From positions 1 through 64,000 of the forward strand of contig CAZKFM010000012.1 of assembly GCA_964552195.1 (NCBI GenBank): a stretch of 64,000 nucleotides of DNA, written 5' to 3'. Origin of the DNA: CAZKAP01 sp964552195. GTDB taxonomy: Bacteria; Bacteroidota; Bacteroidia; Flavobacteriales; Flavobacteriaceae. The position numbers were made by a program, and so were the translations under genes. Position 1 is the stretch's first letter; each line of letters begins with the position of its first letter. This document shows positions 15,827 through 25,135 of this stretch, piece after piece. The notes under the pieces are model-generated. The model was not told the DNA's origin. It saw only the letters and a list, made by a program, of their open reading frames with translations, and ran no database searches.

Positions 15827-17851
15827 CTATGTTTTATCCATCCCCAGTGCCCTGTCCAGCACCTCATCTTCCACTGCCTCTGCCCGGGTAACACAAAGTT
15901 CCGGGGTTCGATCCATCTCCCGTTCGATAGCCCACTGGGCGTGGGGGTTACGGGCCCAACTGCGGCGGGCTACCCCATTGTTGACATCGTAAAAAAGCAT
16001 ACGCCTGAGACGCTCAAAAGCCTCGTCGGAACCATCCAGAAGCAGTCCAAAGCCCCCGTTGATCACCTCGCCCCAGCCGACGCCTCCTCCATTGTGGATG
16101 GAGACCCAACTGGCTCCCCTGAAGCTATCGCCGATCACATTGTGCAGGGCCATGTCCGCGGTAAACCGACTTCCATCCCGGATATTGGCGGTTTCCCGAT
16201 AAGGAGAATCCGTTCCTGATACGTCGTGGTGATCCCGTCCCAATACCACCGGTCCTATGGTCCCCGATGCAATGGCCTTGTTAAACGCCTCAGCTATGCG
16301 AATTCTGCCCTCGGCATCGGCGTAAAGGATGCGGGCCTGGGATCCCACCACCAATTCATTTTCCTTAGCCTGGCGGATCCACCTCAGGTTATCCTCCCAT
16401 TGGGTACGAATTTCCTTGGGGGCATCCACCAGAATCTGCTCAATGACTTCGGCCGCCAGCCGATCGGTTTCCTGCAGGTCTTTGGGCTTTCCCGAAGCGC
16501 ATACCCAGCGAAATGGACCGAATCCAAAGTCGAAGCACAAGGGGCCCACTATGTCCTCCACATAGGATGGGTATCGAAAAGCCGTGCCGCTGCTGTCCGC
16601 CACATCAGCACCGGCCCTGGAGCATTCCAGCAGGAAGGCGTTGCCGTAATCGAAAAAGTAGGTTCCCCGTTCGCTGTGCTTGTCGATGGCCCCGAGCTGA
16701 CGACGGAGGGACTCCTGTACGCGCTCCCTGAATTCCCTGGGATGGTCTTTCATCATACGGTTGGCTTCTTCAAAAGTCAGTCCCACAGGATAATACCCTC
16801 CCGAGTAAGGAATATGAAGAGAAGTCTGATCGGAACCCAGATGCACCACAATTCCTTCCTCGTAAAATCGCTCCCATACATCCACAACATTCCCGAGATA
16901 AGCAAGGGACCGGGTACCCTTCCCTTCGGTTAATCTCCTTACCCGTTCTACCAGCTCATTCAGATCGGTGATCAGTTCGTCCACCCAACCCTGTTCGTAA
17001 CGCTTTCGGGCCGCCTGTGGATTCACCTCCGCGCAGACCGTAATACAGCCCGCTATATTTCCAGCTTTAGGCTGTGCCCCGCTCATCCCTCCAAGTCCGG
17101 CCGTTAAGAATAGTTTTCCCCTGGGCGTTTCACCCGGAGGAAGAATGTTGCGGAAGGCATTCATCACCGTAATCGTAGTTCCGTGCACTATTCCCTGAGG
17201 TCCTATATACATGTACGAACCGGCCGTCATCTGCCCGTATTGGGTGACGCCCAATGCATGGAACCGCTCCCAGTCCTCGGGTCGGGAGTGACTGGGAATC
17301 ATGATCCCGTTAGTCACCACTACGCGCGGGGCAGCAGCGTGAGAGGGAAACAGTCCCATGGGGTGGCCCGAATACATGTGCAGGGTCTGGGTTTCCTCCA
17401 TCTCCGAGAGGTACTTTATGGTTAAACGGTACTGCGCCCAATTCTGAAAGACAGCCCCGTTACCCCCATAGGTGATGAGCTCCTGGGGATACTGAGCCAC
17501 GGCGGGATCGAGGTTGTTCTGAATCATGAGCATGATGGCAGCCGCCGTCAGTGAGCGTGCAGGATATTCACTTATGGGGCGGGCATGGACGGGGTGTTCC
17601 GGCATAAAGCGGTACATATATATCCTGCCGTAGTCCTCGAGTTCCCTGGCGAATTCAGCTGCCAGTTCCTCATGCCAGCCTTCTGGGAAATACCTCAGGG
17701 CATTGCGCAAGGCCAATCGTTGTTCCAAAGGACTTAAGACGCTTCTGCGCACCGGGGCATGTGGTAGCGCGATATTGGGTTCTCGCATGGGGGGAAGGAC
17801 CTGAGGAATGCCTTCCTGAATTTCTTCCTGAAAAGTGAGGTTCATGATCAC
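15827..17851 (-). CDS. hutU: Urocanate hydratase (long form)
   Basis: Converts urocanate to imidazolone propionate using tightly bound NAD. The dinucleotide loop GLGGMSGAQ is at residues 252-260, and the family block GRDHHDVSGTDSPYRET lies towards the C-terminus. At 674 residues it is about 120 longer than the classical 550-residue enzyme; the extra length is mostly N-terminal and interdomain, as in other Bacteroidota. It follows hutH by 4 bp and precedes hutI by 9 bp. Confidence 0.95.
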   Translation of the reverse strand: MIMNLTFQEEIQEGIPQVLPPMREPNIALPHAPVRRSVLSPLEQRLALRNALRYFPEGWHEELAAEFARELEDYGRIYMYRFMPEHPVHARPISEYPARSLTAAAIMLMIQNNLDPAVAQYPQELITYGGNGAVFQNWAQYRLTIKYLSEMEETQTLHMYSGHPMGLFPSHAAAPRVVVTNGIMIPSHSRPEDWERFHALGVTQYGQMTAGSYMYIGPQGIVHGTTITVMNAFRNILPPGETPRGKLFLTAGLGGMSGAQPKAGNIAGCITVCAEVNPQAARKRYEQGWVDELITDLNELVERVRRLTEGKGTRSLAYLGNVVDVWERFYEEGIVVHLGSDQTSLHIPYSGGYYPVGLTFEEANRMMKDHPREFRERVQESLRRQLGAIDKHSERGTYFFDYGNAFLLECSRAGADVADSSGTAFRYPSYVEDIVGPLCFDFGFGPFRWVCASGKPKDLQETDRLAAEVIEQILVDAPKEIRTQWEDNLRWIRQAKENELVVGSQARILYADAEGRIRIAEAFNKAIASGTIGPVVLGRDHHDVSGTDSPYRETANIRDGSRFTADMALHNVIGDSFRGASWVSIHNGGGVGWGEVINGGFGLLLDGSDEAFERLRRMLFYDVNNGVARRSWARNPHAQWAIEREMDRTPELCVTRAEAVEDEVLDRALGMDKT

Positions 17852-17855
17852 AGTT

Positions 17856-19358
17856 TTAATCGTCTACCCGAAACTTCCTTTGCTCTACGAGTCGGATTAC
17901 GGCATCCAAGTCGGGTTTAAGCAGTCGGTCGGACTCCAGTTTGGGTACCTGTTTACGGATGAGCTCCAGGTTCTCTTCCACGATATCCGAACACGGGTGC
18001 GGCCTTCGGAATTCAAGGGCCTGAGCAGACAGCAGGAGTTCGACCGCCAGAATCTTCTCCAGATTGTCCAATACCTGCAGGAATCGCCGGCCGGATATGC
18101 TACCCATGGATACGTGGTCTTCCTGACCGATTGAGGTGGGTACACTGTCCGCCGAGGGCGGATAGCAAAGGGATTTGTTTTCACTGACCAGTGCCGCGGA
18201 TGTGTATTGCAGGATCATCATGCCCGAGTTGAGGCCGCTCTGTTCCACCAGAAATCGTGGCAGGCCGTATTCGCCTTTGAGGAGTAAATACGATCTGCGG
18301 TCCGATATGTTCCCTAGCTCGGAAACAGCCAAAGTGGCGTAATCGATGGCCAGTGCTAACGGCTGACCGTGAAAATTACCCCCGGAATGTATGCGCCCTT
18401 CCCCTTCTACCACGGGATTATCGGTGACGGAATTGGCCTCTATCTCGGTGAGTTCCTTAAGATGTTCAAAAGCCGTCCTCGAAGCCCCGTGCACCTGGGC
18501 CATGCAGCGCAGGGAATAGGGATCCTGAACCCGGGTACAGTCTTCGTGAACTTTGAGATTCTCTGACCCTCGGAGCAGTCTGCGTATTCGTTGGGCAACC
18601 TTCTGATTACCAGGGAATGGGCGGACATGATGAAGGAATTCGGTAAAGGGGGAGCCGCTACCACGGTACCCCTCGAGGCTCATAACCCCGGCCAAATCGG
18701 CCAGGTCCAGGAGATAGGCGAATCGGTCCAATCCTGATAAGGCATGGGCCAGAATAAATTGAGTGCCATTGATCAGTGCGAGTCCTTCCTTGGCCTCCAG
18801 CTGCAGGGGCTCCCAACCTGCGCTTGCCAGGACCTGCGCAGCAGACGCCGATGCGGCTCCGGTCCAGATTTCCCCCTCCCCGATTAAAGGCAGGAACAAG
18901 TGGGCTAATGGAGCCAGATCCCCCGAGGCGCCCACTGAACCCTGGGAAGGAACCACGGGGATCATATCGGACACCAGATGCTTTATCAGCCTTAGAACCA
19001 GTTCCGGCCGAATCCCGGAAAATCCCTTGCAGAGTGAATGTATTTTGCAGATAAGCATCAGTCGGGTTAGCCGGGGGCTGATGGCCGGGCCCACACCCAC
19101 GGCATGAGTAAGCAATAGATTCCGCTGGAGCCTGCTGGTTTCCGTTATCGAAACTTTCGTATCGCAGAGTGGACCGAAACCCGTATTAATTCCGTAGTAA
19201 GCACGATCCTCGGCCAGGAGCTTTTCTACAGTATCCCGATTCCGCTGAATGCTCTTGGCAGTATCGTTTGAAAGTACGGCGTTTCCAGGATTCTCCACCA
19301 AGGACATCGCCTTTTGGACGGTCAGGGAATCCACTCCCCAGTTGAACTCCATGGGCAT
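17856..19358 (-). CDS. hutH: Histidine ammonia-lyase
   Basis: First enzyme of histidine degradation, giving urocanate and ammonia. The Ala-Ser-Gly that cyclises into the MIO cofactor is at residues 144-146 in GSVGASGDLAP. Other signatures include YGINTGFGPL and the C-terminal QEDHVSMG. Length 500 is typical. It is the first gene of the minus-strand operon hutH-hutU-hutI-hutG. No HutC or other hut regulator and no histidine transporter lie in this window. The ATG at 19358 has a second Met two codons in. Confidence 0.95.
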   Translation of the reverse strand: MPMEFNWGVDSLTVQKAMSLVENPGNAVLSNDTAKSIQRNRDTVEKLLAEDRAYYGINTGFGPLCDTKVSITETSRLQRNLLLTHAVGVGPAISPRLTRLMLICKIHSLCKGFSGIRPELVLRLIKHLVSDMIPVVPSQGSVGASGDLAPLAHLFLPLIGEGEIWTGAASASAAQVLASAGWEPLQLEAKEGLALINGTQFILAHALSGLDRFAYLLDLADLAGVMSLEGYRGSGSPFTEFLHHVRPFPGNQKVAQRIRRLLRGSENLKVHEDCTRVQDPYSLRCMAQVHGASRTAFEHLKELTEIEANSVTDNPVVEGEGRIHSGGNFHGQPLALAIDYATLAVSELGNISDRRSYLLLKGEYGLPRFLVEQSGLNSGMMILQYTSAALVSENKSLCYPPSADSVPTSIGQEDHVSMGSISGRRFLQVLDNLEKILAVELLLSAQALEFRRPHPCSDIVEENLELIRKQVPKLESDRLLKPDLDAVIRLVEQRKFRVDD

Positions 19359-19502
19359 GATCAGGTTATGCTATAAAATTACGCGATTTCGGTAGTGTCT
19401 GACAATCTTTCCTATTACCGACGGATATTTTCACGATATAGGTATGTTCGTGCCTCTATTTATTTTGTTTAACTTTAGATTCTAATTTTTAAACAGCACT
19501 AT

Positions 19503-20000
19503 ATGCGCTTCCTCCTAGTGTGCCTGTTGTTCGTGATCCACGGTCAGGCCCAGATTTTGGAAACAGAGGCCAGCATAAGCTTCATCTTTCCAGCAAAGAA
19601 GGTAAGCGGAACCATTGGCGGGCTTCGCTCTGAATCGCAAATTGACAGGGACTCGTTTCCCAAATCGCAACTCCGGGGCTCCGTTTCTTTAGAGTCTTTA
19701 GAGACCGGGAATTTCCTTAGGGACTGGCACCTGATGGCCGAAAAGTACTTTAACCGCAAGAAGCAGGATCGGCTCCGCTTTACCAGCACGCACATAGTTT
19801 CCCAGTCCGGGAATTACTGGGTAACCGGTGAACTCAGCATCCGGGGGATCACCAGAGAAGTCGGCTTTGAAGCCTCCTTCCGCGAGAACGAATTGCTGAT
19901 GGAGGGTAGCATCAACGTAGCCGATTGGGAGATGCCCATAGTCCGGGATTACCAAAAAAACGTGGTACAAGTTCAAATGATCCTTCCCATAGAAGACTAA
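19503..20000 (+). CDS. YceI-like periplasmic protein
   Basis: Signal peptide (residues 1-17, cleavage near GQAQ) followed by a lipocalin-like YceI barrel. The typical pieces are visible: SISFIFPAKKVSGTIGGL, LRGSVSLESLETGN, MAEKYFNRKKQDRLRFTS, GELSIRGITREVGFE. YceI proteins bind isoprenoids or other lipids in the periplasm. It is divergent from hutH and 25 bp upstream of a polytopic membrane protein, so a joint transcript is likely. Confidence 0.85.
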   Translation: MRFLLVCLLFVIHGQAQILETEASISFIFPAKKVSGTIGGLRSESQIDRDSFPKSQLRGSVSLESLETGNFLRDWHLMAEKYFNRKKQDRLRFTSTHIVSQSGNYWVTGELSIRGITREVGFEASFRENELLMEGSINVADWEMPIVRDYQKNVVQVQMILPIED

Positions 20001-20025
20001 GCCCATTTATAACTGAATCCCGCTT

Positions 20026-20994
20026 ATGACTGAAAAGAAAAAAACCACGGGAAGGATCATTCGTTTCTGGTTTGATCTCTTCCTTTCCGAAAGAACCAAG
20101 GAGCGACTGGAGAAATTCATCATAAGCGTGGCGATCATCAGTTTTCTGATGCATCTGGGACTGGTGCTTTTTGTCGACCTACTGTACTACAATCCATGGG
20201 GACTCTTCGCACTGAATCCCGAATCAATTCCGTACATTTCCGATTCCCAGTTGCTGACAAATCCCATCGCGGCCATCTATACACCCTTCTCATTTATCCT
20301 CCTGTACGAGGTCTATATGTTGGTGTACTATCTTCCCAAGTCCATATCCTCTTACATCAGTAAACAATATGAAATCATTACCCTGATTGTCATCCGCAGG
20401 ATATTCAAGGACATGGCCAATATCGACCTATCCGAGTACTGGCTTCAAAACAACTATGACCTACAACTGACCTACGACCTGATTACCACCCTGGTCCTGT
20501 TCGCCCTGATATGGATATTTGTGCGCCTCAACCGGCAGTCCGTCCGTATGAAGGCCTCGGATAGCAATACTACAGTCCTTCAGAACCTGGTGCGAAGAAA
20601 AAAGATCATGGCCGTTATCCTGGTGCCCTTATTGCTGATTCTCGCCCTGTACAGCTTCGGCATTTGGTTCTACAGAGAACTGACCTCGGTGGACCTCCTG
20701 ATTGCCGGAATTAAGGATATTAACCGGATCTTCTTCGATGAATTCTTTACCGTGCTGATCCTTGCGGACGTCCTTTTGCTCCTCTTCTCGCTGTACTATA
20801 CCGACCGATTCGATCGGGTGATCCGAAATTCGGGCTTCATCATCTCCACCATTTTGCTTCGGCTTTCTTTCGGCACCGATGGGATTCTCAACAATATACT
20901 GATTTGTAGCGCAGTGGCTTTTGGAGTACTCATACTCCTGATATACAATCAATACGGAAGGGAGCATGCGGGTTTTCCCGGTAAAGAGGACTGA
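20026..20994 (+). CDS. Polytopic membrane protein of unknown function
   Basis: I do not recognise a defined function. The 322-residue protein has about six membrane helices (near 32-53, 85-104, 150-168, 196-216, 243-261, 290-312) and a basic cytoplasmic loop (RRKK near 190). No transporter or channel motif is sure. It follows the YceI gene closely. Its stop is only a few bases from the end of the decayed minus-strand YciI-like gene. Confidence 0.7.
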   Translation: MTEKKKTTGRIIRFWFDLFLSERTKERLEKFIISVAIISFLMHLGLVLFVDLLYYNPWGLFALNPESIPYISDSQLLTNPIAAIYTPFSFILLYEVYMLVYYLPKSISSYISKQYEIITLIVIRRIFKDMANIDLSEYWLQNNYDLQLTYDLITTLVLFALIWIFVRLNRQSVRMKASDSNTTVLQNLVRRKKIMAVILVPLLLILALYSFGIWFYRELTSVDLLIAGIKDINRIFFDEFFTVLILADVLLLLFSLYYTDRFDRVIRNSGFIISTILLRLSFGTDGILNNILICSAVAFGVLILLIYNQYGREHAGFPGKED

Positions 20995-20996
20995 GG

Positions 20997-21479
20997 CTAC
21001 TCACCCGTAATGGATTTATTTTGCAGGGATCGGTGCCTGTCGTTGAGTTCCTGCAGGGAGGCAGATCCATACCAGGGCCTGAGTTTCATGGTTAGCACCC
21101 CGGCCCGGATCTAGGGATCCGGTTCGGAAAGCTTACAAGCCTATTCAATGCTGGATACGTTGAAGATATATATGCCCCGAAGCTCCCCACCGTCCATGAA
21201 CGGACCGGCCAGCTATAATGTTACTTCCTCCGCCAGTCGGGTGATGTTCTTCAGGTGTTCCGCTTGCAATCGGGCAGATTCCTCTTTCGAAAGCCCTGAA
21301 TTCGAACTCTTTTTAGGAAGGGCCATCACATTGGGTCTCATGCCGTGATCGTCCGCGCCTAGTTCCTGCGCACCTGCGGAATCGATTGCCCCTTCACAGA
21401 GATCTGCCGGTGGGGCATCCCTGGATTTGGGTTGACTGGCAACGGCCAGTAGTATGGCTGGGAGTACAAAGGGCTTCAT
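20997..21479 (-). pseudogene. YciI-like protein, decayed by three in-frame amber codons
   Basis: Reading on the minus strand from ATG 21479, an exported YciI-type protein is recognisable from start to end in one unbroken frame of 160 codons. The pieces are RPNVMALPKK, EESARLQAEHLKNITRLAEE, LAGPFMDGGELRGIYIFNV and LRPWYGSASLQEL. TAG stops interrupt it at 21213-21215, 21141-21143 and 21111-21113, at positions where relatives carry Leu, Glu and a variable residue. The final stop is at 20997-20999. No indels have accumulated, so loss is recent. The N-terminus looks like a weak signal peptide. Confidence 0.8.
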
Positions 21480-21513
21480 AGAAACTCCAAATGGGCTAGA
21501 TAAAGTTTAAATA

Positions 21514-21542
21514 AAAAAGCCCCCCTATATGGGAGGCTTTTT
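21514..21542 (-). terminator. Rho-independent terminator of the T9SS-tailed gene
   Basis: Stem AAAAAGCCCCCC (21514-21525) pairs with GGGAGGCTTTTT (21531-21542) with one mismatch, loop TATAT. On the minus strand it ends in a T-run just after the stop of the gene at 21562. It is near-symmetric and could act in both directions. Confidence 0.8.
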
Positions 21543-21561
21543 GAATGATGTGATGTTCCTG

Positions 21562-23000
21562 TTATAATTGCTTCACCAAGAACGGAATACTCTGAGGCTT
21601 TTCTCCGGCCCTATCGATGATCATCCAGTACAAACCGGAATTGGCACCGTTGAATGGAACCGTAGTTTCCGTGGCTCTGTTGCGCGTAGAATCCTGAAGC
21701 TTGCCTCTGGAGAGTGTCGTTCCGGAAGCATCGATAATACGGAATTTAACCGCCCCTTGCGATGCAGGCATTAAAAGACGGATATTGCCATCGGTAACGG
21801 GGTTCTGATAGATCATCGCCTTGCTGACATTGGAAGTATTGCCGATCGAGAAAGAAACCGTTTGGGTATTCCCATTGGTGGAAACGGTGAGCGAATACGT
21901 TCCCGCCGGAAGTACCTTCCCGGTGATATTAGTACCAATGTCACCGAAGAGCGAAAACGGAGCAACCGATTCCGTAGTGGCCGCATTAAGCGGACCGGAT
22001 AGGCTCAGACTCACATTGATCCCGCTATTGGGGCTCACATTCGCGATGATACCCAATTTCTGTGTAGTCAAATTAGGCACATTAACGGTTATCCCATTAG
22101 TCAGTGTGGCTATAGGCACATCGGTATCGGCATTCAGGAGCTGAATCGAGGTAATCTCAGCCTGAGTTCCACCTGTCGAACCGCCAGAGCCAGAGCCGGA
22201 GCCCGAACCTGAATCGCCTCCTGAAGAACCGGAATCATCACCGGAACCCGACCCCGTGTCTCCACCGGAAGAACCGGAATCATCACCCGTTCCGGATCCA
22301 CCACCGGTATTGGCTCCATTACATTTGGTAGTTACCCTATTCAGGTTTTCTGCGCTGCTCTGAGTAACGGAATTGATCTTATACAATACCAGACGGTCGA
22401 GGATGTGGGAGTTAGAGCGGGCTTTGATTCGCATGGTGTACGTGCCTGCGTTGTTAAAATCCGCGCGGATATCAAATCCTTCGAAGTCACTGGTCTTGGT
22501 AGAGAAGTTAAAGTTAATTCCTCCGGCCTTGTACAACTTCAAGAAGCCACTTCCGCTACTTCCCTTGGGGAATGGACCGGAGGGTGAGGAGCCCCCACGA
22601 GGAAAAACTCGACTACCGCCCTTTACGGCGTAATAATTGCTCGCTTCAATCTTAAGCCAGGAGTCGTTGTGCTCCGTTCCTTCATTCCCTTTACCTACAA
22701 CGTTTCTCCATACAAAGCCATACGTCCCGGGATTATTAATTCGGATACTGAATACGATCTCAGTACTGGCGGGTCCGGGCGATCCAAAATAATCCGCACC
22801 AGTCCAGATAATCGCCTGACCTCCTGAGCGTCGCTAAAGCTTCTCTTTTGCCAACCCGAAGGAATGTTCGGCAAGTCTTCCGCTTCGATGGAAGCGTAAC
22901 CATTCGTCTCCTGAAAGGTGGCGTTACATTGCGCCTGAGCGTTCCCCAAGTGGAGAACTAAGCTTGCCAGGAAAATTAGTGGGGTAATTTTCAATCTCAT
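21562..23000 (-). CDS. Secreted carbohydrate-binding-like protein with T9SS C-terminal domain, interrupted by one frameshift
   Basis: The start at 23000 gives a signal peptide (MRLKITPLIFLASLVLHLGNAQAQ region). Next comes a beta-sandwich domain of about 200 residues shared with the lipoprotein at 25136-25930, a Gly/Ser/Asp linker, a second beta domain, and a T9SS type A sorting domain at the C-terminus (KAMIYQNPVTDGNIRL through the final KQL). The product is thus exported by type IX secretion. A one-base loss near 22815-22824 breaks the frame; adding one base in GAGGTCAGG restores 479 codons, continuing as IIWTGADYFGSPGP. Either a sequencing undercall or a recent mutation. Ligand unknown, probably a polysaccharide. 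Confidence 0.8.
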
Positions 23001-23507
23001 AAAATGGTAGTTTGATTTGTTTTTTAACCCGCACGCGGGCGATGAATAATGTATGATCATTATTTATTGAGCACAACATACATAGAGAAAACTCATGAAC
23101 CCGTACAATCGTAACAATTTATTAATGTAGCAGTTAGGCTTCTTAGATCCATTTGTGGCTGAAGATTTTTCTTACGTCAAATCGTTTCCGAAAGGTGGAA
23201 CACGCAAGAGTTCATTACAATTAAGCACATAACCCGTCATAGCGATAAAAAATTCTGAGTATAAAGCTGTAATATCTTTCATTTGAAAAGTTCAAATTTC
23301 CCTCGGATGATCGATTCTTTCAGGCTCGGGAAAGACTGATTTATTTTAAAAGTTTTTAACAAAGGGATTGATTTGCTGGCTAAAAAGGCATAATCTGCTG
23401 ACAAGTAATTGAGTTAAAGAGGCCTCGTTGAGAAGCCGGACCTTTATCCTAAACTACCAGAGCCGACCTGAGGTTCACTATCTTTCCGGAAATATCTGAC
23501 CTGGTTT
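23001..23507. other. Long divergent intergenic region with two small palindromes
   Basis: No gene is seen in these 507 bp between the T9SS-tailed gene and the second DUF6090 gene. Structures visible are CCCGC-AC-GCGGG at 23028-23039, AATAATG-6-CATTATT at 23045-23064 and ATTTGAA-AAG-TTCAAAT at 23281-23297. These may be operators or small stems in leaders. A near-consensus -7 box TATCTTTC at 23479-23486 lies 21 bp before the DUF6090 start. Confidence 0.45.
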
Positions 23508-24266
23508 ATGTTCAAACTCTTTCGAAACCTCCGAAGGAATCTGTTGGATCGCAATCAAACCCGAACGTATCTGGCCTATGCCGGTGGGGAAATCGTATTG
23601 GTGGTTATCGGCATACTTATAGCCTTACAGATTAACAACCTAAATGAGGAACGAAAGGAGCGCAGGAACGAAAAGGCCGTTCTGGCCAAATTCCTGCAGG
23701 ACCTGCGGTCCGATTCAATTTCCTACACCCGTAATCTGAATACCACCCGGAGCATTAATCGACTGCACCGAAGTTTATATGAATATGGGGTACTAGGCAA
23801 TGACAGTGTGCGTATCGAGAACCCGAGTTACATCCGTCGCCTTCTGTATTACAACCCCATTGCCAGGGAAAACGATCCCTTTATTGCCAATCGCATTTCA
23901 GATGATGGTCTAAGAACCCAAATACTCGATTATTTCCGGTATATGACCGATATGGATTTGACTTACCAGCAAATGCAGGACGTGATCCATGAACGGATGC
24001 GGGTATTTCTATCCGATAAAGGAGTACATGATCTTACCGCCTGGTTTGAAGACTACGACCAGGTCAATCTCAAAGACGATGAGGGCTATCGCGATATCGT
24101 ACCCCTGGAACGCCTCAAGGAACTTTCGAAAACCGAAGCCTTTCAGCAGCTACTGTTCGAGGCTTCCATCAAAGCAATAGAAACGAAGCTGGAACTGGAG
24201 GCCTTGATCGGAAAAAATCGCGAACTCATTCTTTCGATTGAAAACCGACTGAATCCGGAGGACTGA
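23508..24266 (+). CDS. DUF6090 family membrane-anchored protein (intact copy)
   Basis: The N-terminus is the same as in the broken copy at 1552: basic MFKLFRNLRRNL, then GGEIVLVVIGILIALQINNLNEE as a membrane helix (about residues 28-47). A helical, highly charged cytoplasmic or periplasmic domain follows to residue 252. The family is widespread in Flavobacteriaceae, often in several copies per genome, with no established role. It is followed after 41 bp by the GyrI-like gene on the same strand. Confidence 0.85.
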   Translation: MFKLFRNLRRNLLDRNQTRTYLAYAGGEIVLVVIGILIALQINNLNEERKERRNEKAVLAKFLQDLRSDSISYTRNLNTTRSINRLHRSLYEYGVLGNDSVRIENPSYIRRLLYYNPIARENDPFIANRISDDGLRTQILDYFRYMTDMDLTYQQMQDVIHERMRVFLSDKGVHDLTAWFEDYDQVNLKDDEGYRDIVPLERLKELSKTEAFQQLLFEASIKAIETKLELEALIGKNRELILSIENRLNPED

Positions 24267-24307
24267 TTATCAGGTCTATTTTGCCATTTCACCCGACAGC
24301 CCGGACT

Positions 24308-24796
24308 ATGATCCCTGCCATAACCCATTATCCAGAGAGGAATTTTATCGGCTTAACAGCGCGTATGTCCGTATCGGAGCCAGCAACCGGTGCATTGTGG
24401 TCCCGATTCATGCCCCTCCACCAGAACATCAAAAAGATCCGTGGGAGCGAGTCCTATTCCATGGAGGTTTACGATTCACTGCGCTATTTCGATAGTTTTG
24501 ACCCTGAAGCGAGATTTAATAAATGGGCCGCTGTGCAGGTCGATGAAATCATCACAGTTCCGGCAGGAATGCATGCCCTGATCGTCCCCAAGGTGAGTAC
24601 GCCGTTTTCCGCTATGTCGGTAAACCCAGTGAGGCCCATTCTTTTTACAGCTATATATTCGGCCTCTGGCTTCCTCAATCCGGTTACCGGCTCGACCAAC
24701 GTCCCCATGTGGCCATTATGGGACCGGGTTATAAATGGGGAACATCCTGAATCCGAAGAGGATATCTGTATTCCTGTTTCCGCTATGTCCGGTTAG
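24308..24796 (+). CDS. GyrI-like effector-binding domain protein with two compensating one-base frame breaks
   Basis: The N-terminal 95 residues match the AraC-effector-binding/GyrI-like family (ERNFIGLTARMSV, ALWSRFMP, EVYDSLRYFDSFDP, FNKWAAVQV, VPAGMHALIVPK). The frame then leaves the family at 24592, but the -1 frame carries the expected continuation (YAVFRYVGKPSEAHSFY, IFGLWLPQSGYRLDQRPHV). The original frame resumes at about 24737 with HPESEEDICIPV. One missing G at 24592-24593 and one extra G in 24737-24740 explain both. The corrected length, 162 residues, is normal. Start ATG 24308 is chosen over an upstream TTG. Such proteins bind small molecules; the ligand is unknown. Confidence 0.78.
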   Translation: MIPAITHYPERNFIGLTARMSVSEPATGALWSRFMPLHQNIKKIRGSESYSMEVYDSLRYFDSFDPEARFNKWAAVQVDEIITVPAGMHALIVPKVSTPFSAMSVNPVRPILFTAIYSASGFLNPVTGSTNVPMWPLWDRVINGEHPESEEDICIPVSAMSG

Positions 24797-25107
24797 AACA
24801 AGAAGGGAGCAATTACAATGGCAATCAGGATAAGGACCGCTAGCTGAACCCAAAGCAGCAGGCGGCGACTGGGTATCAGGAATTGCAGCATAAAATCGAC
24901 CAGGAATCCGATGAGGCCGAAAACAACGAATCCAAAAACTCCGAACATACCCCATCCCCCGGTTTGGGAAAGACTGGATTGGTTGATGAAGTAATATACC
25001 AGCAATGCCAGGAAGAAAAGGGCCGTCACCGCATTCAGGAGGCTAAACCTGTATTTGAATCCATCAAACATGACCTTGCCAGTAGGTATCCCATCGAAGA
25101 TACGCAT
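24793..25107 (-). CDS. Small membrane protein, three helices
   Basis: I do not recognise the family. The 104 residues hold three hydrophobic segments (about 25-42, 52-74, 82-103), with a basic SRRLL loop between the second and third. It is convergent with the GyrI-like gene and overlaps its end by 4 bp. It lies 28 bp downstream of the carbohydrate-binding-like lipoprotein and is probably on the same transcript. Confidence 0.6.
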   Translation of the reverse strand: MRIFDGIPTGKVMFDGFKYRFSLLNAVTALFFLALLVYYFINQSSLSQTGGWGMFGVFGFVVFGLIGFLVDFMLQFLIPSRRLLLWVQLAVLILIAIVIAPFLF

Positions 25108-25135
25108 CTATGGCTAAAACCGATTCGAACGATCC

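Noticed and set aside
21001..21479. Stop-codon readthrough or a recoded TAG in the YciI-like gene
   Set aside because: Other genes in the window end normally in TAG, and no suppressor tRNA is seen; recent pseudogene formation is simpler.
22139..22320. Repeated Gly/Ser/Asp codons in the T9SS-tailed gene as a separate DNA repeat element
   Set aside because: It is a low-complexity protein linker between two domains in one frame.
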